Below, one piece after another: positions 1 to 10,103 of a DNA stretch of 59,210 bases. Each line of letters starts with the position of its first letter. The first letter of the stretch is position 1. The notes under the pieces were generated by a model. The model was not told the origin of the DNA. It ran no database searches and saw only the letters and a list, made by a program, of their open reading frames with translations. Made by a program: the position numbers and the translations under genes. Source of the DNA: Mycolicibacillus koreensis (GTDB lineage: Bacteria; Actinomycetota; Actinomycetes; Mycobacteriales; Mycobacteriaceae); NCBI RefSeq assembly GCF_002104795.1, contig NZ_NCXO01000025.1, positions 1 through 59,210 of the forward strand. The letters run 5' to 3'.

Positions 1-2003
1 GGCTCATCGACCAACAACCGACGACCCATCCCAGCCCACTGCGAACCCTGACCAGAAAACACAAAAACCACACCGTCGCGGCACGCACCCACATGCGGGC
101 CCACCACATTCGGCGCCGAATACCCCTGCGCCAACGCCGTCAACCCCGCAACCGCCTGCTGACGATCAACAGCAGCCACCGTGGCAAAAACCGGATACCG
201 ACTGCGATGATGATTGAGCGTATGCGCCAACTCGGCCACACCGACCCGCTCACCACCCCCACCATCAAGCCAGCTCGCCAACACCTGCGCCGTCGCCGCC
301 ACCCGCGAAGCACTCTTCCCCGAGACCACCAACGTCGACACCACACCACCATCAGGCACACCCAGCTCACCCGATGCACCCGATGCACCCGGCTCACCGG
401 CGGGGCCACCTGGCTCACCGGCCGGCTCCGGAGCCTGCTCCAACACCACATGAGCATTGGTGCCACCAAAACCAAACGACGACACCCCAGCACGACGCAC
501 CCGCCCCGTCACCGGCCACGGCATCAACTCATCAACAACCCTCAACCCCAACTGCTCAAACGGAATATGCGGATTCGGAGTCACAAACCCCCGCGTCGCC
601 GGCAACTTCGCACGCGAAACCGCCAACACCGCCTTGATAAACCCCGCAATACCCGCAGCAGCCTCCAAATGCCCCAAATTCGACTTCACCGCCCCCACCA
701 ACAACGGCGAACCCGCATCACGACCACGACCCAACACCGTGCCCAACGCCCGAGCCTCAATCGGATCACCTAACAACGTGCCCGTACCATGCGCCTCCAC
801 ATAATCAACCTCACGAAACCCCACACCCGCATTCGCATACGCCGCACGCAACACCGCCATCTGAGCCGACGGATTCGGCGCCATCAACCCATTAGACCGA
901 CCATCAGAATTCACCGCCGACCCACGCACCACCGCCAACACCCGATCACCATCAGCAACCGCATCAGCCAACCGCTTGAGCACCACCACCCCAGCACCCT
1001 CACCACGAACAAAACCATCCGCAGAAGCATCAAACGCATGACACTCCCCCGACACCGACATCGCCTCAGCAACATCAAAACTCCGCGTCACCGCCGGCGA
1101 CAACACCACATTCACACCACCAGCGACCGCCACATCCGCATCCCCACACCGCAGACTCTGACACGCCAAATGCACCGCAACCAACGACGACGAACACGCC
1201 GTATCCACCGTCAACGACGGCCCACGCCAATCAAAAAAATACGACACCCGATTCGCAATAACACTCAACGCACCGCCAGTACCCGAATACGCATCCACAC
1301 GACCCAAATCCGACGACGCCAAATACCCATACTCACCCAAACACGCACCCGCAAAAACACCAGTCAAACTGCGCCGCAAAGACTCCACCGGAATCCCAGC
1401 ATCCTCCAACGCCTCATACACAACCTCCAACAACAACCGCTGCTGAGGATCCATCTTCACCGCCTCACGCGGCGACACCCCAAAAAACTCCGCATCAAAA
1501 CCAGCAACATCATCCAAAAACGACCCCCACCGCGTCGTACCCGCCAACGCCGCAGCCGCCTCAGACGACCCCAACCCAAACGAATCCCACCGACCAGCAG
1601 GAACCTCACCAACAGCCGACAAACCCTCACACACAAACCGCCACAACGCCTCCGGACCACACACCCCACCCGGAAAACGACACCCCACACCCACCACAGC
1701 AACTACATCATCACCACCACCACGCGACGACGCCTGCAAATCCGGCACCGGATCAACACCCGGACTCACCAAATACTCAACCAACCCATCAACACTCGGA
1801 TACGCCCAAAACTCCACCGGCGACACCAACCGCCCCACAAACTCCGACAACTCCCCCGACAACACCACCGCATCCCGAGACCCCACACCCAAATCCCAAA
1901 ACAACGCACCCGAATCAACATCCCCACGACCACAACCCAAAACCACCACCAAACGATCAACCAACCAACGCCGCAGGTCCTCTTCGGTTGGAGCCGCGGT
2001 CAT
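1..2003 (-). CDS. Type I polyketide synthase, N-terminal part (ACP-KS-AT), runs off the window
   Basis: The frame starts at an ATG (2001-2003) that overlaps the TGA of the upstream FAAL gene and stays open to base 1, about 667 codons. Residues about 10-80 form an acyl carrier domain with the probable phosphopantetheine serine at 42 (LGVGS). A ketosynthase follows from about residue 100, with the active-site Cys at 270 in TVDTACSSS (codon 1194-1196), then EAHGTGT and [10 protein letters not shown]. The acyltransferase begins as the window ends ([15 protein letters not shown]). An N-terminal ACP directly after a FAAL is the PpsA/FadD26 arrangement, in which the FAAL loads a fatty acyl starter onto that ACP. 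Later domains and the product are unknown. From about codon 14 onward the coding strand becomes strikingly rich in G and T, unlike every other gene here. Confidence 0.93.
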   Translation of the reverse strand, partial: MTAAPTEEDLRRWLVDRLVVVLGCGRGDVDSGALFWDLGVGSRDAVVLSGELSEFVGRLVSPVEFWAYPSVDGLVEYLVSPGVDPVPDLQASSRGGGDDVVAVVGVGCRFPGGVCGPEALWRFVCEGLSAVGEVPAGRWDSFGLGSSEAAAALAGTTRWGSFLDDVAGFDAEFFGVSPREAVKMDPQQRLLLEVVYEALEDAGIPVESLRRSLTGVFAGACLGEYGYLASSDLGRVDAYSGTGGALSVIANRVSYFFDWRGPSLTVDTACSSSLVAVHLACQSLRCGDADVAVAGGVNVVLSPAVTRSFDVAEAMSVSGECHAFDASADGFVRGEGAGVVVLKRLADAVADGDRVLAVVRGSAVNSDGRSNGLMAPNPSAQMAVLRAAYANAGVGFREVDYVEAHGTGTLLGDPIEARALGTVLGRGRDAGSPLLVGAVKSNLGHLEAAAGIAGFIKAVLAVSRAKLPATRGFVTPNPHIPFEQLGLRVVDELMPWPVTGRVRRAGVSSFGFGGTNAHVVLEQAPEPAGEPGGPAGEPGASGASGELGVPDGGVVSTLVVSGKSASRVAATAQVLASWLDGGGGERVGVAELAHTLNHHRSRYPVFATVAAVDRQQAVAGLTALAQGYSAPNVVGPHVGACRDGVVFVFSGQGSQWAGMGRRLLVDE

Positions 2004-3784
2004 TCGGTCGGGCCCGCAGAGTCGGTGTCGTCCAGGCGGTGGAAGCCCTGGCTGCGGTATAAATCAGCGCACGCGGAACGGCGGATCTTTCCGCTGGTGG
2101 TGATCGGGATGGAGCCGGCATCGACCAACACCAGGTCCGCGGCGCGCACCCCGTGATACCGCGAGATGGCCGCGGTGATCTCGCGTTTGGCCTTCAGCAG
2201 ACGGTTGCGCGCTTCTTCCTCGGACGCGCCTTTTCGGCGCATCTCGACGATAACCGCCAGTTGCTCGCTGCCGTCGTCACCGACGGTGATCGCCGCCGCA
2301 CGGCCGTGGCTGATCTCTTGGACCGTTGCCTCGATGTCGTCGGGGTAGTGGTTGCGTCCGTCGACGATGAGCAGATCCTTGATCCGGCCGGTGACGTAGA
2401 GCTCGCCGTCGCAGAGCACGCCCAGGTCCCCGGTGCGCAACCACGAACCCTGCGGGGTCCCCGGCGACGGGTCGACCAGGTCGGCGCCGAACGTCCGCTG
2501 GGTGGCCTCGGGGTTACGCCAGTAGCCCTCGGCGATGTTGTCCCCGTGCGCCCAGATCTCCCCGACCTTTCCGGCGGGGTTCTCCGTGCGCGTCTCCGGG
2601 TCCACGATCCGAACGGTGCACGCTCGCGGCGCGCCGTTGCTGACCATCTCGACACTGGCGTCGGCCTCGCTGCGCTGCGCGTAGCCGGCGGCGAGCTTCT
2701 CGTAGTCGAACCGGGCGGTCACCGGGGCGCTCGCGGTGTCCAACGAGGTCAGATACACGTTGGCCTCGGCCAGCCCGTAGCCCGGCCGCAGTGCGGTGGC
2801 CGGCAGGTTCAGCGCCGAGAACCGGTCGATGAAGCGCCTCAGCGTGGCCGGCTGCACGCGCTCGGCTCCGCTGGCGATGCTGAGCACGCCGCTGAGGTCC
2901 AGTCCCGCCATGTCCTCCTCGGAAGTCCGGCTCACCGCAAGCTCGAACGCGAAGTTCGGCGCACCGGAGAACGCGTTGGGGTGGGTGGCCAACAGCTGCA
3001 TCCAGCGCGCCGGCTTCTGCAGGAATGCCATGGGGCTCGTCGTGACCGCCTGCAGCCCGGCCAGGATCGGGTAGAAGATCCCGAATTGAAGCCCGAGGTC
3101 GTGGTAGAAGGGCAGCCACGTCACGACAGTGGTGTCTGCCGGCGGGACACCGCCGTCGCGGCCATACTGATCCGACATCATCTGCTGGAGATTCGTGATG
3201 ATGTTGCGGTGGGTGACCACCACTCCCGCCGGCGAGCGCGTCGATCCGGAGGTGTACTGCAGCAATGCGGTCGTGCACACGGCGCTCTCCGGCAGCGGTG
3301 CCGGGGTCGCAGTGAAGTCCAGGGCGTCGACCTCGATGATCTGCGGATTCACCTGCCGAACGACCTTGACGCAGGCCATGACGGCGTCGACAGCGGCCGA
3401 GGTGGTCAAGACACTCACCGGCGCCGAATCGGCGAGCGCACCCGTGACCCGCTCATCGTGCACACCGAACATCGGCACGGACAACGGAACCGCGATGAAT
3501 CCCGCCGCCATCGCCCCGAGCAGCCCGACGATGTACTCCAAACCCTGCGGAGCGACGATCGCGACCCGGTCACCGGGAGATCCGTGTGCGGAAAGCTCGG
3601 CGGCGACAACATTCGCCCGGTTGAAAAGATCGGCCCACGTGAGGGTTTCGGTGAACCCGTCGGGGTTGACGTCGTAATCGATGTACGTGAACGCCGGCTG
3701 ATCGGGGCACTCGTGGGCACGTCTGGCGAGCACGGCCGGTATCGACGATTCGATCGTCTCCGTTGTTTCGGTCGTCAAAGTCAT
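2000..3784 (-). CDS. Fatty-acyl-AMP ligase (FadD26/FadD29-type FAAL)
   Basis: The 594-residue protein belongs to the adenylate-forming superfamily. It carries the ATP loop YTSGSTRSP at about 177-185, the GYGLAE motif, the hinge TGDLG followed by GRIKDLLI, and a C-terminal TSGKIRR lysine. Length and sequence look like mycobacterial FAALs, which activate fatty acids as acyl-adenylates and pass them to a PKS acyl carrier domain rather than to CoA. The ATG at 3784 is preferred over the GTG two codons upstream because a GGGGAGGG ribosome site lies at the right distance. Its TGA overlaps the PKS ATG by four bases (ATGA), so the two are probably translationally coupled. Which fatty acid it uses cannot be read from the sequence. 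Confidence 0.93.
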   Translation of the reverse strand: MTLTTETTETIESSIPAVLARRAHECPDQPAFTYIDYDVNPDGFTETLTWADLFNRANVVAAELSAHGSPGDRVAIVAPQGLEYIVGLLGAMAAGFIAVPLSVPMFGVHDERVTGALADSAPVSVLTTSAAVDAVMACVKVVRQVNPQIIEVDALDFTATPAPLPESAVCTTALLQYTSGSTRSPAGVVVTHRNIITNLQQMMSDQYGRDGGVPPADTTVVTWLPFYHDLGLQFGIFYPILAGLQAVTTSPMAFLQKPARWMQLLATHPNAFSGAPNFAFELAVSRTSEEDMAGLDLSGVLSIASGAERVQPATLRRFIDRFSALNLPATALRPGYGLAEANVYLTSLDTASAPVTARFDYEKLAAGYAQRSEADASVEMVSNGAPRACTVRIVDPETRTENPAGKVGEIWAHGDNIAEGYWRNPEATQRTFGADLVDPSPGTPQGSWLRTGDLGVLCDGELYVTGRIKDLLIVDGRNHYPDDIEATVQEISHGRAAAITVGDDGSEQLAVIVEMRRKGASEEEARNRLLKAKREITAAISRYHGVRAADLVLVDAGSIPITTSGKIRRSACADLYRSQGFHRLDDTDSAGPTE

Positions 3785-4439
3785 AAACACCCTCCCCGAG
3801 TTCCGGACTACCGATGGAGTCGACCCCCCGCGATCGACCCCCTCAGGCTAACACTACTCTCAAGTAATTTTCATTCTTCCCAGGTTAGCTACAGTAATCG
3901 GGAGGTGGATCGGAGTGGGAACGTGAATCGACCCAATGATCTAGTGTGCCACGCCAATACACATCTGAACCACCAACGCTCGTCGGCACATACAGCACCG
4001 TCGCGACGTTGCTGTCGCGTGCGATGAGGGCGACCTCGGACTAAACCGTCATACAGTGCGCAGGTGTTTCACAGGCGTCAATTCCCCCGGAGACGAGTCC
4101 GCACTGCCCCACCCGGGACGCGCACCGATAGCGCCGAGATGCCGAAGACCCCCACCCCGTGAGCGAGGACCTGGCGGTACCGAAACAGCAGCCGGACACG
4201 CGGGTTCGAACATCGCTATCAACTCCACCCCGTTAGGTGATGTCACGCTGTACGTCTACCGGACGCCGATGTCCGGCTCTCCCCGACTCGCTCGCCACGC
4301 TACCACGCTCTCGTTCCTGTGTAGAGGGTGAAGATTATTAATGCGAACGTCAAAACCGTGTTACGAGACCGTGTTTCATTTGCTCACCGCTACCCAACCG
4401 CAGGTCAGGTGATAGCGGGCCGTGCGCCGGAACCGGCTA
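3785..4439. other. Gene-free stretch upstream of the FAAL-PKS pair
   Basis: About 650 bases contain no reading frame with recognisable protein character on either strand. The part nearest the FAAL (about 3840-3910) is clearly richer in A and T than the surroundings, as is 4325-4380. It probably holds the promoter of the FAAL-PKS operon, separating it from the thioesterase and monooxygenase genes upstream. No tRNA, repeat or transposon end was recognised. Confidence 0.5.
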
Positions 4440-5150
4440 CTACGGCGCGCAGTAGACGCTGATTTTTTCTTCGATCGCCCCGGCGAGTTCGTCCAAATGG
4501 TCGTTGAGGAAGAAGTGGTGGCCGGTGAACTCCCGCGCTGCGAAGTCCGCTGTGGTGCGTTGCGCCCAGGGCGCCACCTTCTCGGCGGTCGCGACGTCGT
4601 CATCGTCACCGTGAAACGCAAAGATCGGGCACGACAGCGCCGCGTCATCGGGGCAGCTGTAGTCCACGATCGCGCGGAAGCCCCGAAGTGTGGGCAGGAT
4701 CTTCGCCGCGAACTGTTCGTCTTCGAGAAATTCCGGACTCACTCCGGTCATCTCGCCGACCGCTGTGAGCAAACCTCGATCTGATTCCGGGATGTAGTCA
4801 TACCCGCTGCGACCTGGCGCTGCGCATGCCGAGACGAACAGTGCGGCAATCCGGTTGCCGTCGGCTTCGAACCGACGCGCCACCTCGAAGGCCAGCAGGG
4901 CGCCCATGCTGTACCCAAAGAACGCCACGGGGGCATCCGAGGAATCCAACGGCGCAAGCGTTCGACACACACGATCGGCGAGGGCGGGGATCCCGGTGAA
5001 CGAGGCCAGATCGTGGGTTCCGTCGCGCCCCGGATACTGGACCGCGACGCACTGCACAGCGCCACTGAAGGTCTTTGCCAGCGGCAGGTAGTACTGTGGC
5101 GACCCGCCGGCATGCGGAAATACGTAGAGTTTGGTTCGTCCCCCGGTCAC
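4440..5150 (-). CDS. Type II thioesterase, TesA-like
   Basis: The 236-residue alpha/beta hydrolase has FPHAGGS near the N-terminus, the nucleophile elbow GYSMG with Ser81, an acidic cluster FHGDDDD at about 179-185 and a catalytic His in GHHFFLNDH at about 211. These are the hallmarks of editing or release thioesterases of PKS/NRPS pathways such as mycobacterial TesA, which works with PpsE. It starts at GTG 5150, only four bases after the monooxygenase stop, so the two are co-transcribed. Proximity to the FAAL-PKS pair suggests it serves that synthase. In M. tuberculosis tesA lies beside Rv2927c, whose counterpart is at the opposite end of this window. Confidence 0.9.
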   Translation of the reverse strand: MTGGRTKLYVFPHAGGSPQYYLPLAKTFSGAVQCVAVQYPGRDGTHDLASFTGIPALADRVCRTLAPLDSSDAPVAFFGYSMGALLAFEVARRFEADGNRIAALFVSACAAPGRSGYDYIPESDRGLLTAVGEMTGVSPEFLEDEQFAAKILPTLRGFRAIVDYSCPDDAALSCPIFAFHGDDDDVATAEKVAPWAQRTTADFAAREFTGHHFFLNDHLDELAGAIEEKISVYCAP

Positions 5151-5154
5151 CGCG

Positions 5155-6645
5155 TCAGGTTATCGCATAGTCCGACAACGGGAACCGATCCTGACTGGCA
5201 ACCGTCTTGCGCACGGTCGTCGGTCGAAACAGCGGGGCGTCTCCGCTCGGGTCGAACCAGTACGAGCGTGACCCCCCGCAGCGTCCCAACCGGAAGACCG
5301 AGTCATCGAGCAACGTCGACATCCGGTTGAGAAAGCGATCGTTGGCTTCTTCGGTCACTTCGAACGTGCGCCCCTGTCGCCGCTGCAACTCGCCGAACAG
5401 TCTCTTCATGTGGCGCATCTGGCATTCGACGGTGTTGAACCACGACAGCCCCAACCAGGCGTAGGGACCGGCGACGACGAGGAGATTCGGGAAGTTCGGC
5501 ACCGAAACCCCCTCGTAGGCCTGGAATCGCGTCTCTCGCCACCATTTTCCCAGGTTGCGTCCGTCTCGTCCGATCACCTCGAACGCCGGCAGGTTTTCTT
5601 CCCAGACGTCGAAACCGGTCGCCAGCACCAACGTGTCGATGCTCTGCTTGCGCCCGTCGGTGGTGACGATCCCGTCGGGTTCCACTCGGTCGATCCCGGC
5701 GGTCTCCAGGTGCACATGGTTTTTGGCGAACGTCCGGTAATAGGTGTTGGACACCGTCGGGCGCTTACATCCGTAGTCGTATCCGGGGCGCAGTTTGGCG
5801 CGCAATTCCTTGTCGCGGATCGACAGGAACCGCATCGCGGTGGAGACCCGCATGGCTGCCCTGTTGACAGAGCGGAAGCGGCGGAACCGCCACATCGCCA
5901 GCACCATCATGAACTCCAGCCCCGTGTCGGTGAACCACCGCAGCGTGCGCTGCAGTCGGGGTACCCGCGCGAACAGACGTTGCAGCATCGGGGAGAATCC
6001 GACGTCGATCTTGGGTAGAACCCAGATCGGAGTGCGTTGGTAGACGGTGAGTTCCCCGACCTCCTTGGCTAATTCAGGAATCAGTTGCACTCCGGTGGAG
6101 CCGGTGCCGATGATCGCGGCGCGCCGGCCCGTCAGGCGGTAGTCGTCATCCCAGGCTGCTGCGTGAATAGTTCGGCCCGCGAAGGTATCGATACCGGGGA
6201 TGTCCGGCACCCTCGGTTGAGACAAAAAGCCCGTCGCAGCAATCAGGAACTGCGCGGTCAGCCGCTCTCCGTCGGCGAGGACCACATCCCACTGCTGGTC
6301 GTCGGCATTCCACTGGGCGCCGGTGACCGTGGTGTTGAAGCGCATGTGCCGGCGTACGTCGTACTTGTCGCTGACGTGCTCGGCGTAGCGTTTCAATTCC
6401 GGGCCCGGGGCGAACAGCCGCGACCAGTACGGATTGGGTTCAAACCAATAGGAGTACGTGCTGGAGGGCACGTCGACGGTCAACCCTGGATAGCGGTTGA
6501 CATGCCAGGTCCCCCCCACGTCGTCCTCGCGGTCGAGGATCACGATGTTGTCGTAACCCAGTTGCTTGAGTTGGATCGCCGCCCCGATTCCCCCGAATCC
6601 GGCACCGACGACGATTGCGTCGAAGTGCTTCACGCAGACCAGCAT
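5155..6645 (-). CDS. Flavin-dependent monooxygenase, Baeyer-Villiger type
   Basis: The 496-residue protein has an N-terminal FAD Rossmann motif GAGFGG (residues 14-19) and a second nucleotide motif GTGSTG (180-185) for NADPH. Between them is the Baeyer-Villiger fingerprint F155-x-G-xxx-H161-xxx-W165 (FAGRTIHAAAW). The family inserts oxygen into ketones or oxidises heteroatoms; EthA and MymA are mycobacterial relatives. The start may instead be the GTG at 6633. It sits 54 bases downstream of mapB on the same strand and four bases upstream of the thioesterase, so a mapB-monooxygenase-thioesterase transcript is possible. A role in tailoring the nearby polyketide is an inference from position only. 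Confidence 0.88.
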   Translation of the reverse strand: MLVCVKHFDAIVVGAGFGGIGAAIQLKQLGYDNIVILDREDDVGGTWHVNRYPGLTVDVPSSTYSYWFEPNPYWSRLFAPGPELKRYAEHVSDKYDVRRHMRFNTTVTGAQWNADDQQWDVVLADGERLTAQFLIAATGFLSQPRVPDIPGIDTFAGRTIHAAAWDDDYRLTGRRAAIIGTGSTGVQLIPELAKEVGELTVYQRTPIWVLPKIDVGFSPMLQRLFARVPRLQRTLRWFTDTGLEFMMVLAMWRFRRFRSVNRAAMRVSTAMRFLSIRDKELRAKLRPGYDYGCKRPTVSNTYYRTFAKNHVHLETAGIDRVEPDGIVTTDGRKQSIDTLVLATGFDVWEENLPAFEVIGRDGRNLGKWWRETRFQAYEGVSVPNFPNLLVVAGPYAWLGLSWFNTVECQMRHMKRLFGELQRRQGRTFEVTEEANDRFLNRMSTLLDDSVFRLGRCGGSRSYWFDPSGDAPLFRPTTVRKTVASQDRFPLSDYAIT

Positions 6646-6698
6646 AGGACCTCAGCAGAACATGCAGGTAGTTCCGCCGACGGGTTGACCGGTCCCGG

Positions 6699-7556
6699 TC
6701 ACACCAGCGTCAAGATCTCCGCACCGTCGTCGGTGACCACCAGGGTGTGCTCGAACTGCGCTGTCCATTTGCGGTCCGCGGTCACGACGGTCCAATCGTC
6801 GTCCCAAATCTCGTAGTCCAGGGAACCGAGATTGATCATCGGTTCGATGGTGAATGTCATCCCGGGTTCGATGACGGTCTGCACGGCCGGCTGATCGTAG
6901 TGCAGCACGACCAACCCGTTGTGGAAGGTGGTGCCGATCCCGTGGCCGGTAAAATCACGAACGACGTTGTACCCGAAACGGTTAGCGTAGGATTCGATCA
7001 CCCGACCGACCACCGACAGGGCGCGACCGGGTTTGACCGCCTTGATGGCGCGCATCATCGCTTCCTCGGTGCGCTCCACCAGCAGACGGTGTTCCTCGGC
7101 GACGTCGCCCGCCAGAAACGTCGCGTTGGTGTCGCCGTGCACGCCGTCGATGTAGGCGGTGACATCGATGTTGACGATGTCACCGTCGGCGATCACCGTG
7201 GAATCGGGGATGCCGTGGCAGATCACTTCATTCAGCGATGTGCAGCAGGATTTCGGATAGCCCTTGTAGCCCAGCGTCGATGGATACGCACCGTGATCGA
7301 TCATGTAGGCGTGGGCGATGCGATCGAGCTCGTCGGTGGTGACCCCGACCTCCACCGCCTTGCCGGCCTCGGCGAGCGCTCCGGCGGCTATCCGGCTCGC
7401 CAGTCTCATCTTCTCGATGACCTCGGGGGTCTGCACCCAGGGTTCGCTGCCCTCTTGGGCGCTGGGTTTGCCCACGTACTCCGGGCGGACGATGGATGTG
7501 GGCACCGGCAGCGTGGGCGAGACCACGCCGGGACTCAACGGGGCGCGAACGGACAT
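6699..7556 (-). CDS. mapB: Methionine aminopeptidase type Ic
   Basis: The 285-residue enzyme removes the initiator methionine from nascent proteins. The metal ligands are visible in [27 protein letters not shown], the IEP of TFTIEPM and the C-terminal FEHTL. The N-terminal 40 residues are proline-rich (SPTLPVPTS), the SH3-ligand-like extension of mycobacterial MapB. It starts at ATG 7556. Its left neighbours are lipid genes rather than the glnA4 expected from M. tuberculosis gene order. Confidence 0.95.
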   Translation of the reverse strand: MSVRAPLSPGVVSPTLPVPTSIVRPEYVGKPSAQEGSEPWVQTPEVIEKMRLASRIAAGALAEAGKAVEVGVTTDELDRIAHAYMIDHGAYPSTLGYKGYPKSCCTSLNEVICHGIPDSTVIADGDIVNIDVTAYIDGVHGDTNATFLAGDVAEEHRLLVERTEEAMMRAIKAVKPGRALSVVGRVIESYANRFGYNVVRDFTGHGIGTTFHNGLVVLHYDQPAVQTVIEPGMTFTIEPMINLGSLDYEIWDDDWTVVTADRKWTAQFEHTLVVTDDGAEILTLV

Positions 7557-7569
7557 CTGGTCAGTTTAG

Positions 7570-8163
7570 TCAACCCCGTCGTCGCAGCCGGCTCAGCCGG
7601 GTCCGGCGACGCGGGCCGCGGATGTCCAGCGACCCGCAGATGATCCGGCCGGTGAACACCACATGCGGGCTGCCTTCGGTCGCGGGGGCCTTGCGGTGGT
7701 CATGGGCGCTACCGACGTAGACCTGCACGTCGTCGATCGAGGCGCTGGCTCCGTGCGGCAGGCGCACGTCGACCCCGCCGACGCGCATGTCCAGCTCGAT
7801 GATGACCACCGGGCCGGCGAACCGCGCGCGCGTCAGATCCAGATCCACCGACCCCATCCGTCGGACCAGCGCCAGCCGGGTGGGCACCACCCATTCCCCG
7901 TGCCGTTTCAGCGAGCCGGCCCAGCCGCGCAGCTCCAGGCGGTCGGTCGTCGATGTCGCGATCGCGCCGGGCCCGGGCAGGTCGTTGACCAGGGCATCGA
8001 GTTCGGGGCGCATCCGTGCGTGCGCGACGGCCGCCGAGCGCTCCTCGAACTCATCGATGTCGATCAACCCCAGCGCCACCGCACTGTGCAGCCGGCGCAG
8101 TGTGCCGTTGCGGTCGGCATCGGAGATCCGCAGCTCGACCCGGTTGTCGTCGATCTCGGTCAT
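7570..8163 (-). CDS. DUF1707 domain protein with LiaF-like C-terminal part
   Basis: The 197-residue protein begins with a DUF1707 domain (ELRISDADRNGTLRRLHSAVALGLIDIDE split over residues 10-38), common in actinobacteria and of unknown function. The last 70 residues (VDLDLTRARF, ADVRLPHGAS-type strand repeats) look like the beta-rich domain of cell-envelope-stress proteins such as LiaF. No signal peptide or membrane segment is visible. A good AGGAAGG site precedes ATG 8163. It lies 13 bases upstream of mapB on the same strand, in the position of Rv2862c. Confidence 0.8.
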   Translation of the reverse strand: MTEIDDNRVELRISDADRNGTLRRLHSAVALGLIDIDEFEERSAAVAHARMRPELDALVNDLPGPGAIATSTTDRLELRGWAGSLKRHGEWVVPTRLALVRRMGSVDLDLTRARFAGPVVIIELDMRVGGVDVRLPHGASASIDDVQVYVGSAHDHRKAPATEGSPHVVFTGRIICGSLDIRGPRRRTRLSRLRRRG

Positions 8164-8222
8164 GGGCCTTCCTGACGCTGGAGGTACCCCCGTAATCTAC
8201 CGCGAACGCGGCGACCGGCGTC

Positions 8223-10028
8223 TCACGTCAGGAAGTTGTCCGGGAGGCTGTCGAACATGATCTTGGTCATCCGCACCGCGTACTCCGAGCTGCCCCCGCC
8301 GATGATCAGCGACGCGAACGCCAGGTCGCCGCGGTAGCCGGTGAACCACGAGTGCGAGCCGCCGGCGAACTCGGCCTCCCCGGTCTTCCCGAACACCGCG
8401 CCGCAGTCCCCGATGTCGCGGGCGGTGCCGTTGGTTACCACCAGCCGCATCATCGGCCGCAGCCCGTCGATCATCTTCGTGGTGATCGGGGCGGCCTGGC
8501 CGTCGGTCTCGGTGGGCCGGCCCAGAATCAGCTGCGGCACCGGGGTCCGGCCCGCCGCCACCGTCGCCGCGGCCAGGGCCATGCCGAACGGGCTGGCCAG
8601 CACCCGCCCCTGACCGAATCCGTCCTCGGTGCGCTCGACCATGTCGACGGTCGGCGGCACCGACCCGGTCACCGTGGTCAGCCCGGCGACGTCGTAGTCG
8701 ACGCCGAGGCCGTAGCGGGCGGCCGCCTGGGTCAGCCCGCGCGGGGGCATCCGGCTGGCCAACTCGGCGAACGTGGTGTTGCACGAACTGGCGAACGCCC
8801 GCGCCATCGGGACCATGCCCAGATCGAACTTGTTGTAGTTGGCCACCACCCGGTGGGCGATGTCCAGGGTGCCCGGGCAGCCGAGCAGGGTGTTCGGCGT
8901 GGCCATGTCCCGTTCGATCGCCGCGGCCGCGGTGACCATCTTGAACGTCGAGCCGGGTGGGTAGAGCCCGGTGGTCGCCAACGGCCCCTCGGCGTCGGCA
9001 CCCGGATTCTGGGCCACGGCGAGGATTTCACCGGTCGACGGCTTGATCACCACCATCATCGCCTGCCCGCCGCGGCTGTTCACCGCGTGCTGGGCGGCGT
9101 CCTGCACCGCACGGTCGAGGCTGATCGTGATCGACGGCGCCGGCGCCGGCGCCACCTCGTGGAGCACCGCGGTGTCCACACCGTTCTGGTTGACGCTGAC
9201 CACCCGCCAGCCGGGCTCCCCGTCGAGATCGTCGGCGACGAGCCGTTTGACCTCGCTGATCACCGTCGGGGCGAAACCCTCGTCGGTGGGCATCAGCTCG
9301 GCCTGCGGGGTGATCACCACCCCGGGAAGCGGTCCGAGCAGCGGGGCGATGCGATTGTTGTCGTCGCGGCGCAGCGTGATGAGATCGCGCGGGCCGGTCA
9401 ACGAGCTGGTCTCCTCGGCGAGCAGCTGCGGATCGTTGAAGCTCTCGTCCAGCGGGTGCAGCACATCGATGACGGTGCGCGCGGTGCTCATGAGGTCCGC
9501 TCCGGCGAGCTTCGCGTCCAGCGCATAGTGGTACAGATAGCCCGGCACCAGCACGTCGGTGCCGCCGACCTCGTTGACCGAGGCGCGGTGCGACGGGGTT
9601 GACTGCAACGAAAACGTTTGGTGTTCACCGAGTTTGGGGTGCAGGTTGGTCGCACTCCAGCGCACCTGCCAGGCGCCCTCGTTGCGGGCCATCTTCAGCT
9701 GTCCCTCGTAGGACCAGGTCCGGTTCTTCGGCAGATGCCAGGTGTAGCGGTAGGAGACCGTCCCGGTGTCTCCGGTGTAGCGCGAACCGAGCACCTGGGC
9801 CTCGAGGTAGCTGGCCTGCAATCCCGCCCAGGCGGCGTTGAGGGCGTCGCGCGCCTCCTCGGGGCTGTCGGCGAGGGCGGCGGCCGCCGCGGTGTCGCCG
9901 GTGGCCAGCGCCGCGAAGAAGGACTCCGCCGCCGGGGCGGGGCCGTCGGGACGCGGGGTGCAGGCACCGACGAGAGCGATCACGAGGATCGCCACGACAG
10001 CGGATGCCACTGAGGTTCGTGTTGCCAT
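8223..10028 (-). CDS. Penicillin-binding lipoprotein (class B-like transpeptidase)
   Basis: The 601-residue protein starts with a lipoprotein signal peptide ending in the lipobox ALVGAC (Cys23). An NTF2/MecA-like domain (about 30-145), a dimerisation region, and a transpeptidase domain follow. The domain has Ser360 in STFK, SCN at 415-417 and KTG at 548-550. It would cross-link or modify peptidoglycan outside the membrane and bind beta-lactams. It corresponds to Rv2864c. It stands alone on the minus strand, about 60 bases before the DUF1707 gene. Confidence 0.93.
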   Translation of the reverse strand: MATRTSVASAVVAILVIALVGACTPRPDGPAPAAESFFAALATGDTAAAAALADSPEEARDALNAAWAGLQASYLEAQVLGSRYTGDTGTVSYRYTWHLPKNRTWSYEGQLKMARNEGAWQVRWSATNLHPKLGEHQTFSLQSTPSHRASVNEVGGTDVLVPGYLYHYALDAKLAGADLMSTARTVIDVLHPLDESFNDPQLLAEETSSLTGPRDLITLRRDDNNRIAPLLGPLPGVVITPQAELMPTDEGFAPTVISEVKRLVADDLDGEPGWRVVSVNQNGVDTAVLHEVAPAPAPSITISLDRAVQDAAQHAVNSRGGQAMMVVIKPSTGEILAVAQNPGADAEGPLATTGLYPPGSTFKMVTAAAAIERDMATPNTLLGCPGTLDIAHRVVANYNKFDLGMVPMARAFASSCNTTFAELASRMPPRGLTQAAARYGLGVDYDVAGLTTVTGSVPPTVDMVERTEDGFGQGRVLASPFGMALAAATVAAGRTPVPQLILGRPTETDGQAAPITTKMIDGLRPMMRLVVTNGTARDIGDCGAVFGKTGEAEFAGGSHSWFTGYRGDLAFASLIIGGGSSEYAVRMTKIMFDSLPDNFLT

Positions 10029-10103
10029 TGTGGCTGATGTTAGGAAAGTGACGCGGTGAATCGGTGGAGGCGCACCGACATCAAATCGTTATTCGCCGCC
10101 GGA

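Noticed and set aside
3841..3900. AGGCTAAC and AGGTTAGCTA resembling halves of an IdeR iron box upstream of the FAAL gene
   Set aside because: Neither gives the full 19-base palindrome and they are too far apart to be one site; the genes nearby are not siderophore genes.
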